Of a stretch of 64,000 nucleotides of DNA, positions 38,801 through 49,834 are shown piece after piece; the stretch's first letter is position 1; each line of letters opens with the position of its first letter. The DNA comes from Dermatophagoides farinae (lineage: Eukaryota; Arthropoda; Arachnida; Sarcoptiformes; Pyroglyphidae), in NCBI RefSeq assembly GCF_024713945.1, contig NC_134684.1, positions 1,283,001 to 1,347,000 of the forward strand, given 5' to 3'. The position numbers and the translations under genes were made by a program. The notes under the pieces are model-generated. The model was not told where the DNA came from. It was given only the letters and a program-made list of their open reading frames with translations, and did no database searches.

Positions 38801-40016
38801 CGTATATACGAAGATGATAATTAGATTGACAATCTAAATCTATATTTTTATTTTCATTTCATCAAAAGTAAAGTTTTCTTTTGTGTGTGTGTGTGTGTGT
38901 ATGTGTGAAACAAAAGAAAAGAAAAAAAGATGATGATGAGGATGAAAATTAATAGGTTAAAAGTTTTCTAGCCAAAAAAACAACAACAACAACGACGATG
39001 ACGACGACGACGACAATGATGAAATAAACTCATTTGAGATTTTTGTTTTCTTTTTTTTTCATCAAGAATGATAATGATAATAATTAACACCAGCAGTATC
39101 AGCAGCAGCAGCATGAGTATTGAAACATGTCATATCACTTTTTTTTTATTCGTATAACGGTAACAACACTGGATGAACCAATCTAATAATAATAATAATA
39201 AAAAAGGGGCCAAAAATCAGCTCAAAAGGTTCGTCCATTTATGGAAAAACTGTTTCTTTTTTTTTGTTAGCTTTTATGCATGTACAATGTAGATGAATAA
39301 AACTGGGAAACAATAAAGAATTTTGAGATGAAAAGAATATTCTTAAATTAGATCACGCTTAATTGCCTTTTGATACTTTTTTTCTCTCTCTCTCACTCTC
39401 TTTTGGAACGTAACTTTTTTGTTTTGTTTTTTTATTGTTTCAAGAATCAACACACACACATATAAAGTAATATTATACTCACCTCGATTCTATTTAAATT
39501 AATGCAAATGATTTATCTATTTTCATGTTCAATAATTGTGAATCTTCTTCAAGCACAACCAACCTCCATGATGATGATGATGATGGTGATGATCTTATGA
39601 GTCGTCCAGGAGAATGAATAAAAAGGTTGATGGCGCTTTAGATTTTTATTTGAACTTTTTTTTCTTTCTCTCACTCTCTCTCTCTCTCTTCTTACTCTAT
39701 GCCGCGGGGATGTATAATCAGTGAAAAAAAACGAATGAGTCAGTGTGTGTGTGATAGTGAATTTGAATTTGCAAATTTAATCAATTTTAATTGAATTTTA
39801 AAGATTTTTTCTTCTCTTTCTTTTTTTCTTTTTTTTTTTGGATTCGGTTCTAATCAAATATTCAAATGTACTTTTTTTCAGATGCTACTGCTGCTGCTGT
39901 TGTTATTCAATATCATTTGAAAATACAAACATTATCATGAGTAGAATTTGGATGAAAATTCAAATACTTAAACACTCACGGGTATCTGTGTGTGTGTGTG
40001 TATGTTCGATGTACCG

Positions 40017-40384
40017 TTAAATTATCGGGACATCTATTTTAATCGCTAATTCTGATACGCTGTTATTTTGTTTTGGGGAGGTTGTTATCGTCTCACCGTT
40101 TGTTTTTTGTTTTTTTTTCTTTTTTTTTCGGTCATTAATTATTTCGATGGCTGTGAATGCCACTAATGCCGCTGGTGGATTTCTGGATACAGATTCCAGA
40201 TAACCAAATTCGCTCAATTTTTCAATTTTCATTCGTCAATTAAAACCGGACTCACAAGAAACAAAAAACAAAAAAAACTGAATCGAGAATGAGCATTTTA
40301 CCTTAATTTAGAAACAAACTGGATATCCGGTGGTATGACGCTTAGGGATTTGTGAATCTTTTTCATATTTCTCTTTTCACCCAT
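40017..40384 (-). CDS. Candidate two-exon small protein, 82 aa, unknown family
   Basis: Exon 1 (40,302-40,384) starts at ATG 40,384 and ends AG|GTAAAA in phase 2. Exon 2 (40,017-40,182) follows CTGTATCCAG and restores the frame: ...DIQFVSKL-R-NPPAALVAFTAIEIIN..., ending at TAA 40,017. The junction-spanning peptide is not repeat-derived and has normal-looking codons, unlike other frames in this desert. The middle is a lysine-rich basic stretch (RKKKKKKQK), which could be a nuclear or nucleolar signal. A GTGAGA donor inside exon 2 (just after the basic stretch) would instead extend the gene leftwards; I could not find a convincing next exon. I do not recognise the family. It may also be the 5' end of a longer gene. 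Confidence 0.4.
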
Positions 40385-41251
40385 TATGGTGAGAGTGGTT
40401 CTTTTTTATTTTGTGGGTATATATGCTATTTTCTATTCTATTCACCAATTCAAATACAAAATCTCTATTGAAATGATTTATTTCTCAACCATATACCATT
40501 CTTGTGTTTCTTTTTTTTCCATCTCTCTCTCTCTCTATTCGTTCACCAAATGCATGATTAGCTTTCATTTTTTTTCCACAATGTCAAGCTATACTATGTC
40601 CGTCATATATATATATATAAATGAAATTAATTCACATTAGGGTTTCAATTTCATTGAATTCGATTGAAAATGACATTGTGTGTGCATGTATGTGTGTGTG
40701 TCGATTATTTCAATTTCCAAGTTTGTTGTTGTTGTTGTTGTTGTTGCTGCTGCATTGTAATAATATTGGAGGAAGACGACATGATGACGAATAATTTTAT
40801 TTTTTCTTTTTTTTTTTTTTTTTTTGGTTTCCATGAGATTAGCCTAACTAATCTAGGATTGTTGTTTGTGATCCAAATACTTTTGCTTGCATACACAAAA
40901 GAAAGCGATGGAGAGACAAACATTTGGTTTCGGTGATTGAATGAAAATAATGTATTGGAATTTTGGTTAATAAAAATTTTCTCTTTTTTTTTGTTTCTTG
41001 CTACACCGAAATGAATGTGCAAAAAAAAACCAATTAGATTTTCAAAGATTTCGGGAACGAAACAGCAAAAAAAAAAAAAAATTTTTTTGGAATAAATAAT
41101 AAATCATATAGAGTAATTAAATTGGTGGTTTTGTCATTTCCAGATCGTGTTTTTTCTCTTTATAGATCTCCCATCGACATAATAATAATAATAATAATTT
41201 TCAGTTTAATCCACCACCCTTGAAAATTGAATTTGTTTGTTTGATAAATAT
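40385..41251. other. Intergenic DNA
   Basis: T-rich sequence with a (GTT)n tract near 40,722-40,745, a T20 run at 40,805-40,825 and (AAT)n. No gene was seen. It would contain the promoter of the small candidate gene if that is real. Confidence 0.5.
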
Positions 41252-42146
41252 ATTATCTACTATTCTATGACGCTTGTCTACTATTCTATGACGCTTGTTT
41301 GTCGGTAACTGCAACTTTTACACTCGCCAAGTGCTTGCACTGTGTACTGGCACTGTGTATTAACTTGGCATTTGATGCGGGGAAGCCGAGCTGGACATTC
41401 CTACTTATTTTCAGTACAAACATAACTATTTAGTATAAGCTACTCAGTGTGTGTTGTGTGTGTGTGTCTGAGCATGCGGGAAAACTTTTGAATGCCGCTG
41501 AACAGTTCGTCCAGCTCAGAAGTAGAAGTCGCTTCCAAAGAAACGCATTCTGTGGTATGTAGCTTTGACAAAGCTTTTTTTCATTGTTCATTCAATAGTA
41601 CATAGAAAGAGTTCGAATTCGAATTTTTCGAATTGATTATTGTGATAATACATGTGGCACGTGATTTTCATTTTGTGTGCCTGTGTGAGTGTGTATTTGA
41701 TGATAAAAAATCCCGTGATCTATGATCTACTCATAAGTTATTTCGGACCTGATTATACCTAAAATTAAATCATTTAAAATAAAGAAAATGGAGCATTTAC
41801 ATATTACAGAAAGCCACAGCGGTTGACGATTCAATGTTGAGTGTCTTCATGCGATGAACCCACAGGATCTATCGTGGATATGTTTCTCAATTTACCACAA
41901 ATGCTCAATGGCACATTTGTAAATAGAAGCATTGAAGCTCGAATAATAATATGATTCATTTTGCAGCAAAACGATCGAGATCTTAAGCTACCATTTAAAT
42001 TGGTTCGTGGACGATTTCCTGTCGTATTGGCTTTTGCTCTGACAATTAATTAATGTTTTAAGGAAAATCTTTCGAATAAAATAATAATTAATGCATTGCA
42101 CAAGTTATGCTGACCCTTACCAAACCGAAGGCCGGAAGCAAAATTG
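41252..42146 (-). mobile_element. Dispersed ~1 kb repeat, right copy (inverted, no MITE)
   Basis: The reverse complement aligns in order with 20,128-21,124, from CATAGAATAGTAGATAAT at its left end to TTGCTTCCGGCCTTCGGTTT at its right end. Indels are frequent and the reading frames are broken by stops. The 118-bp MITE of the other copy is absent; at that place (41,589-41,611) there is instead a short TTCTAT-GTA-CTATTG sequence. At the left end a 21-bp unit is duplicated in tandem (41,256-41,297). The two copies are 20 kb apart in opposite orientation, so pairing or inversion between them is possible. Confidence 0.8.
41256..41297. repeat. 21-bp tandem duplication, two perfect copies
   Basis: The 21-base unit starting TCTACTATTCTATGACGCTT occurs at 41,256-41,276 and 41,277-41,297. 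The left repeat copy has only one such unit, so the duplication arose in this copy. Confidence 0.9.
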
Positions 42147-42930
42147 AATTTTTTTGTTTATCCATGCTAAAAAAAAATTGAAATAGCCGCCAATATATCA
42201 GCCCCGCAGGGCCAGACCAGGACAGGCGCGATTACATATTAATGTCATTATTATGAAACACGTTACGCCATCTATCCATTTATAAGTAAAGGAAAAAAAA
42301 AATTTTTAATTTTTTTTTTACAACTAAAAATCAAGGAATGATGATTATTTAAAAATGAAATGACAAAAAACAAAACAAAAAAATATGAATTGAGCATCAA
42401 TCGTATATTAATAATGCAAATACCTGTTCATGTGACAATATAGTATAGTATATGTGTGGATGTGTATGTGTTTGTGTGTGTTTAAAATATTTTTTTTTTG
42501 TTTAAAAAAAAACGAAAGACAATGAATAAATGAATATATAGAATGAGTAAAAGGGGTGTTTTTGTAACTAGCCATCCAAGCAAAAATAAAAATAAAACAC
42601 AGATATTATACAGAGAGAAAAAAAAAGAGAAAGAGAGATAAAGAATTTAACAGGTGGATGAAGATGGAATGATTAGTTAAAAAAGGAAAAAAATTGCCAA
42701 AGTGAATAATGAGTAATAAGGGTTTTTCTCTCTCTTTCTCTCTCAAACACATACATACTTATCTCCTCAGAGAGTAAAGATATGTTGCCGGATTTTTTTT
42801 TGTGGAAAGTTGATTTGTCTGAATGTCGCAGTTTTTTTTTGACTAAAAAATGTTTTTTCAAAATATTCATATGTAAATAAATTAGATTTTTTGTTTTGTT
42901 TTTAGAGTGCTTTTCAAATTCCGATGATGA
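42147..42930. other. Intergenic DNA, likely 3' flank of the next gene
   Basis: AT-rich, with GT-rich patches near 42,450-42,480 and a GA/CT stretch near 42,727-42,745. A short GC-rich patch (42,200-42,232) borders the repeat copy. No exon was seen; it should hold the 3' UTR of the membrane-protein gene ending at 42,931. Confidence 0.5.
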
Positions 42931-44006
42931 TCACGACTTGGTGGCAGCCATCACCGTACAGAATCCTATCGTTGTTTGTTGCACTTGTTGTTGTTGTTGT
43001 TGCTGCTGCTGCTGCTGTTGTTGGTCCATAAAAGTATTGTTGTTGTTGTTATTATTATTATTATTTGTAGGTGATTCATTAACAATTGAATCATGATATT
43101 CTTTGATAGCATCTTCATATCTTGGTGGTGGATCATCATACATTAATGAATCATATTTAGATGATGTTGAATGACTATCCGATCGTAATAATGGTGCTGG
43201 TGGATTTGTTATAGCCAGATCAGAATCGGATAAATCATTATGTGAATTATTATTCATTCTTGAACTGCCAGCTAAATTCGTATGATCATCATAATGATTA
43301 TGATGATGATGAGGAAGATGATGATGATGATGATTTAATGTTTGTCGTCTTTCGGATGCATATCGATCAATATGATCAACACTGACTGATAATTCTGGTT
43401 GACGTCGAAAATTGTGACAAATAATTCCACAGCCACAGAATATACCTATACAGGCAATGAGTATGATTGCTGTCATCGGAAACAATGGTGTTGACTTTTT
43501 TGGTTTTTTCACATCTTTTTTTCAGTGGAAAAAATAAACAGTCAAAATGTCATTTTTAGTATTAATAAATGACTAATACTTACAAAGAATGCACTTTTTC
43601 TGTTCACTATCGTAGATATGACTTTTTTTGCATTCACAAATCGGACTTCTTCGATTTGTATCGCAAAATGAATTTTCATCTTTAAACCTACAAACATTAT
43701 CATTTTCACATGGTTTACCAGGATATTGTGTTTCAACACATTGATGATGGCTAACTGGTACATAACCATCTTTACAACGGCAACGATTATTATTATCACA
43801 GTATGCATGTTGGATGGGCACCATAAAAGAATTCAAACACATACTAAAATTGCATTGTTGATCCAGATGAGCTGCTGTAAATTCTATTCAATCAAAATAA
43901 AAAAAAAATAAAATAAAGTCAATTTGATGATTCAAAATAAAAAAATTTACAACTTACTTATGAATAAATAAAAGGCGCTTGAAAGCGACCAAAAATTCAG
44001 ATTCAT
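42931..44006 (-). CDS. Single-pass membrane protein with EGF/EB-like cysteine-rich ectodomain and PPxY tail
   Basis: Three exons (43,958-44,006; 43,584-43,883; 42,931-43,514), all with GT/AG junctions in phase 1, give 310 residues. Residues 1 to about 21 look like a signal peptide (hydrophobic, starting MNLNFWSLSSAFYLFI). Residues about 26-115 hold some 14 cysteines in EGF/EB-module-like spacing (CRCKDGYV, CECKKSHIY). A transmembrane helix spans about 127-150 and carries cysteines (CGCGIIC) that could be palmitoylated. The cytoplasmic tail has His-rich, poly-Asn and poly-Gln tracts, a DDPPPRYEDAIKEY segment around 243-256 that fits a WW-domain (NEDD4-type ligase) binding site, and serine-rich patches. 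The precise orthologue is not recognised; a role at the cell surface or in endosomal trafficking is inference. Confidence 0.8.
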
Positions 44007-44698
44007 TTTGTTAATTTTATTCTTTGTATTCTTGATTTATTGATACATTCGTTTTTGGTATTTAAATTGATTTTCTATATATAAAACTATAAAGAATAAC
44101 GTACACACACACAGACACACAATATACGATGATTAATCAATGATCAATGATGATCTGATTGCAATAAAGATGAAATCAATGTCCTTGGTATTTTATTTTT
44201 TGATTACAAATGGGAATTGAATGGTAAAGTTGTACTTGTGAACAGGATCGATGATCAGCTGTTGTTGTTGTTGTTGTTATTATTGCTACTGAAATCAGTT
44301 ATGACCATAACTTTTTTTTTGTAACCAAATCAAATAGATATTTTGTATCGAAGATAAAATAGAATCCAAAAAAAAAAAACAAAACAAATCGAACCTAAAA
44401 CAAACGCAATTAAACATTGTATATTATATTGTTGATGATGACAATCAATGAGTCACACACACACACACACACAGAGAGAGATCCACTAATCATTAGATTC
44501 ATACACACACACACACAGGCTGTATACTATCAAACTATGCTGCTAGTATTGTATCCAATATTGAATATTTGGCTAAAAAGTATCCCGTTACATTTCAGTG
44601 GATTGTCCGTACATAAATAACATGATGATGATCATATACATTTTTTTTTTGAATTTATAAAATTTTTAATAATATCAAGTTTCATGGATAATACATCT
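44007..44698. other. Intergenic DNA between the membrane-protein gene and AGMO
   Basis: About 690 bp: the 5' flank of the membrane-protein gene and the 3' flank of AGMO, with two (CA)n tracts at about 44,455-44,473 and 44,501-44,518 and a (GTT)n stretch near 44,260. No exon was seen. Confidence 0.6.
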
Positions 44699-46570
44699 TT
44701 AATTTACATGTAATTTAGTTTGTTTCAATTGCCATTTTAAATGATCAAATAAATGGATAGCCATACGAATAAATTCATACAATGTACAGATCATAATGGA
44801 AATCATGTACGTCATACGAAATGTCCAAATAATGGATGATTGATAGGATGTGTCCATTTCTTTGACACTAGTCAATGGTATAAGATATTTTTCAAACATC
44901 AAAAATACTGCACAACGAACCAATTCCATTCGAATGGCTTTTTCTCTATACACAGTTGAGGAATGAGAAAAAAAAACTTAAAGAAGAAAATTACAAAATT
45001 TAAAAATGTTACCCACTTATTTTCCAACCACGATCCGATGGTTGTAAATGTAGCCAATATACAAACGACACCCAAAAAGATGTTCAACTGTGTAAGTTGA
45101 TTTGATTTTGTACTCAATTCATGATAGAAAATGACAATAATAACTGTATGGCAAATAGCATAAATTTTTTTCCAAAACGAAATCTTTGGATTCCAATATT
45201 CAACTGGTTGTTTAATATCCGGAATTTCATCAATATAACCAAGTCTTGGTTTTCCTGGTGACCAACCAGGTCCTTTGAATGGTATACAAAATTTATTCCA
45301 TATACCTGGAGTATGTCGAATATTATGATACATTGTGATCCATGTATGAAATTGTAAATAAAATGGATCATAACTTTCAACCGGATGTACTAGACCATAT
45401 ACAGGTGGTTCCTGTGGATCTTCATCTTGATATGTATCGAATAATTTATCCCAAAAAATGAATAATGCACCATAGTTTTTATCAATATATTTTCGATTAC
45501 GTGCATGATGAACACGATGATGTGATGGACAATTGAAAATGAGTTCCAAATAACCCAATGATTTAATGGCTTCCGTATGAATCCATAGCATATACAATTC
45601 AGTTAGTTGTAAATGTACAAGAAATGTTTGTGGTGGTATGCCAATCACAGCCATCGGTACATAAGTTATCTGTATACATAAAGATATGATATTTTAGATG
45701 AGTTTAACAACAAAATTTTTTTTTTCGACTTACCCAAGCTGTAAATGGTTGAAGAACAGCTTGCCGTAAAGCAGCAACAAGTGTAAAATCTTCACCACTA
45801 TGATGAGCCTGATGAATAGCCCATATGAAATTGATTTCATGTGCTAATCTATGTGCCCAATAAAAACCAAAATCAACAAGAAGAAAACAATATAACCATG
45901 TGGCCAATGAATTCCATGGTAATGTTGTCAAACGAAAATGTTCAAATACAAGACAATAGCAAAATACTTCAAGACTTCGAATATGAATCCTATAATAATA
46001 ATGATAAAAATCGATAAAGTGATAAATTTTTTTTTCTGTCCACTCGACTTTTGTTGATAAATTCAATTCAAAATGATGACAAATTGACCACACAATTTGT
46101 CCATTACATTGTAACGAGTTTGAAATAATTGAAAAAACAAACAAACAAACAAACAAACCTGAAACAATCCTGCACTAGGCCACTTGATATTGATGCAATT
46201 GAATCATTTAATCGTAGAATAGATTTACCACTAAAGAATCTTATTAAATTCTCAATAAATGCAAGAAATATGAAAACAGGAAACATCTACATTCAAAAAA
46301 AAAAAAAAGATCAACAGTAAATTAATACATTCATTCACAATGATTGCCTGGATCACTTACTTCAGAAACATATCGTGGAACATTCATATCCGGAAACATT
46401 GTTTCATATGGATTGGCTAGATAGAAAAAATATCGACTATTAGTGATTAATTGCCAGAAATTCTGGCTAAACATTTCAAACATTGTCGCTGTTGCTGTTG
46501 CTGTTGCCGCCATTATTATCATCATCATCATCAAATGCCAAATGATGAAAACAAAATGAATAAAAGACAT
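44699..46570 (-). CDS. AGMO: Alkylglycerol monooxygenase (fatty-acid hydroxylase superfamily)
   Basis: This ER membrane enzyme cleaves the ether bond of alkylglycerols using tetrahydrobiopterin, oxygen and di-iron. Five exons: 46,361-46,570; 46,159-46,286; 45,734-45,989; 45,017-45,669; 44,699-44,945. Junction phases agree throughout, giving 497 residues from the first ATG. The eight-histidine iron signature is complete: HRLAH (H159, H163), HQAHH (H172, H175, H176), then WIHTE (H229) and SHHRVHH (H248-H253). The segment KGPGWSPGKPRLG and the C-terminal hydrophobic helices match the AGMO subfamily rather than sterol desaturases. The human protein is 445 aa; the start here is uncertain, since ATGs at codons 1, 20 and 30 are all possible and the Met/Ala/Thr-rich leader comes from repeats, so a start at residue 30 (MFEMFSQ) is likely. 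It lies between two other minus-strand genes. Confidence 0.95.
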
Positions 46571-48331
46571 GGATCATTTCTATTCGATGGCCACGATAAT
46601 ATTGTTGATCGTTGTCGTTTTTTTTTATTTAGTATGGTCAAAAAAAATTTTCTGCATCTTCTTCTTCTTCTTCTTTTTGTTCTTGTTGATTGTAGCAACA
46701 TTATGGCAATTAAAACAATAAAAAAAATTGAGAAATTTTCTCTTCATCTTCTTAAACCGAAAAAAAAGAAAAGCAAAAAAAAAAAAAAAGTTCCAAAAAT
46801 GATGAATCCACATTTCAAATGGACGAAATTATGCGAAAAAAAAACAAAAGAGCATCCAATGTTCATCAAAAAAAAAAAACAAAAAAAAATCCGTTTTTCG
46901 TAAATGGCTCTATTCGTGGGATTTATCCGCATCACAATCACAATCATCATCGTCATGATCATCATCAACATTTCCCGCTGTGTAATAATTAACATAATTG
47001 TGTGTGTGTGTGTGTGTGTCCATATATATATTGGCCAGATGTAATCAAGCACTATAGTATAATAAAACACATTCAACATGGATCAACAGTCAGTCATCGT
47101 CATCATATATGACTAATAATAATTTTACTACTTTGAAATAAATAAAAACAACACAGAAATGAAAAAAAAAGACAAAAGATTGGCCAAAACAACGAGAAGA
47201 AGAAAAATCCAACTTTTTCATTTAGAAAAAAAAACTTGGACAGGCAATATATTAAAAAAAAAGATGAGGCATCATTATCATCATAATAATCATGCACACG
47301 GATAACACAGACCGTAATCCATCCGTATAGATATATGAAAATAGATGATGGACAATTTTGATTGATTTCGAATGAAATTTTTTTTTTTTTTTTTGTAACT
47401 TCCACAAATCATTCAAGCAAAAAATGAAAACCACCGATACTGGATTAATGATATAATAACTGTTTTTTAATTATTTTTTAAAATTTTTTTTTTAAACTTT
47501 TTGTTTGCAATGACATTTTTTTGCATGTGTGTGTGTGTGTGTGTGTGTGTGGGTATTTAATGAAAAAAATTTTTTTTTTTTTTGGTAAATAAATTTTTTT
47601 TTCTCTCTGTGCAATGTGTGAATTGAATGGCATGTAAAGGTGATGGTGTTGGTGGTGGTTTTTTTTTTTGGAAGCAACAGCAATATTATTATGATTTAAA
47701 ATGAAAATTTTACAGAATTTCGTTTTTAGATTCTTGTTCGATTAAAAAATAAGGAATCACTCTCATTTTCTTTGATATTTCAATTATCGATTATTAAAAT
47801 ATAAAATTTTTTTTCTGACAAACAAATATCCACAGATATCGATGTTTAATATGTGTGTATCTGTTTAAATCTGTGACTGGAAAATTTCGGTTTTATAATA
47901 ATCATCATCATCACCATAATTCATTTGTCCACCAAATTACTTGTTTGTTGTAATGAATGAATGAATGAATAAATGAAAATGAATATGAATGCATGTATGA
48001 AATGAATTGTAATGGAGGAAAAAAAAACAATAGCCAGAAAAAAAAGTAAAATATGAGAAATATTTAGTATATATACGCCACAAATGAAATGAATTTAACC
48101 AATTTGTATGATTGGATAATTATGATTAAAAAAAAAAATGAATGGAGAGAAATCAATCTGGCTTTTTCACTATGCACACACACACACATTGTGTGTGTGT
48201 GATTTTAATTTATAAGTGGGCGTTTTTTTTTGCAAATGTTTGTGTTTTGATGATGAGGGTGGGGGACTGATGATGATGATGATAAGGATTGTTCGACTTT
48301 TAAAAAGATAAGTTTTTTTTAAACAAATTCA
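46571..48331. other. Intergenic DNA between AGMO and ANP32
   Basis: About 1.8 kb of AT-rich sequence with (GT)n at 47,000-47,018 and 47,527-47,550, A/T runs and a (CA)7-(TG)6 hairpin at 48,174-48,201. It should contain the AGMO promoter and the ANP32 3' end. Open frames here are lysine- or phenylalanine-rich shadows of A/T runs. Confidence 0.6.
48174..48201. repeat. (CA)7 directly followed by (TG)6
   Basis: CACACACACACACA is followed by ATTGTGTGTGTGTG with almost no spacer, forming a near-perfect short hairpin. Confidence 0.8.
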
Positions 48332-49834
48332 TTAGGCTTCTTCTTCCTCATCATCATCATGTTCAGGTTCCTTTCTTTTCAGGCCTTTTTCCGGCGCTTT
48401 CGTTTTGCCACCCGATACAGCATTGACGGATGTTACTGAGTTTCGTTGTTCTTCAAAAGAATCATTTTCTTCATCTTCTTCATCAATATCTTCACTATCT
48501 TCACTATCTACTTCACTATCTTCTGGATTGAATTCATTATTCTCGTCCTCTTCCTATATAAAGCACGATCATTACGGTAACATGAATAAAGAATAAAATA
48601 CTTACATCGATTTTATCCCTGGCCAAATAACTTAGACCAATTTCATTATCTTCTTCCTCGTCTTCATCTTCATCGACTTCTTCATCATCATCATCGTCAT
48701 CATTATCATTTTCGTCGATGCCTTCGTCGTCATCATCATCGTCATCATCTTCATCTTCGATATCATCATCGTTTTCTTCTATTCAGTAAAAATTTACAAT
48801 TAGAAAATCAAAGAAAAAAAAAATAAACATTCATTAAAAAAACTAACCACCACCATCGTCTTCTTCATCATCTTCGATTTCCTGATCATTGCGATCATAA
48901 CCATCTAAAAATTTCAGCTCAGGGAGCATGTCGAAAACTTTTTTACGATATTCGGGTTGTTCCGTCACTTCACAGTTGAATAGGTCTAAAATTTCCAATT
49001 TTTTTAGTTCTTTCTATATAATGATGATGAAAAACAATGGATTAAAGTTTCTTATGAAATAATAAAAACTACTTACAAGTGGTTCCAAAGTTTCAATATC
49101 TTTGAATTTGTTTCCACATAGATTCAGGTATTGTAAATTGACGCTACCTTTGAGATGATTCAAGCCATTTGAAATTCTATTGTCGGACAATTCCAATCGT
49201 TTAAGGTTGGGCAAATTAGGAAAACCTTTCAGGCTAGTCAAACCAATGTTGATCATGCTAAGACATTCTAGATTGACAAACGAATCATCCAGACCGACAA
49301 TGTTTGTGCTTCGACAATTATCGAGATTCAATTCTTTGATCTAATTTGAAAAAAAATTAAAGAAAATTTAGAAAACTTACAATAATAAAACCAGGTGGCG
49401 CTAAAAGCAGATTTTTTTTAGTGCAATCAAACGGCGTATAATTTTTTTTTTTGCCGAATTCAAAGGACAGGCGTGTGTTTGTGTGTGTGTGCATTGGTTA
49501 AATTGGAAAAAAATAGTAAACATAAAATTAAGAAGAAGATACTATTGAGGATATATAAAAAAAGGCGCAATCGAATGTTGATTTTGATAGAACCAAACAA
49601 TCTTATTATGAATATGGATAGCAATCGATTGTAAATGATGAGCTGTCAGGCAATATAACAACATAATAATTGATGATGATGATCATTTATTTATGCAGCC
49701 ATGTTGTTTGGCACGTGATGATGACAATTACTGGATTCATCATCAATAAAGTGGTCCAAGAATATATAGATATATTTAATACTTACTTGATCATGATTAC
49801 GACCACGTTTCTCTAGTTCAATACGTTTTTCCAT
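48332..49834 (-). CDS. Anp32: Acidic leucine-rich nuclear phosphoprotein 32 (ANP32 / mapmodulin)
   Basis: Five exons (49,787-49,834; 49,077-49,340; 48,848-49,013; 48,606-48,778; 48,332-48,553) give 290 residues with consistent phases. The N-terminal part has leucine-rich repeats ([34 protein letters not shown]). It is capped by the family hallmark [19 protein letters not shown]...[16 protein letters not shown]. Then follows a long Asp/Glu tail, from about residue 155 to the end, with the basic cluster GLKRKEP near the C-terminus acting as the likely nuclear signal. ANP32 proteins inhibit PP2A, bind histones (histone chaperoning, INHAT) and shuttle between nucleus and cytoplasm. The start [10 protein letters not shown] matches the family. 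The tail is rich in GAT/GAA codons, so replication slippage could vary its length. No damage seen. Confidence 0.95.

Larger units (their letters stand above)
32278..40016. other. Intergenic / 5' flank of the ZEB/zfh1-like gene, microsatellite-rich
   Basis: About 7.7 kb without a well-supported gene. The part next to the exon (32,600-32,960) is relatively repeat-poor and is the natural place for its 5' UTR and promoter, although I cannot point to a start site. Further right come (GT)16 at 35,794-35,825, (GTT)8 at 33,751-33,774, GA tracts, A/T runs and (GAT)n arrays. One weak plus-strand two-exon candidate is listed separately (34,369). Confidence 0.5.

Noticed and set aside
46451-46903. 150-codon plus-strand frame opposite AGMO exon 1
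   Set aside because: It is the antisense of a real exon continued into lysine-coding A-runs.
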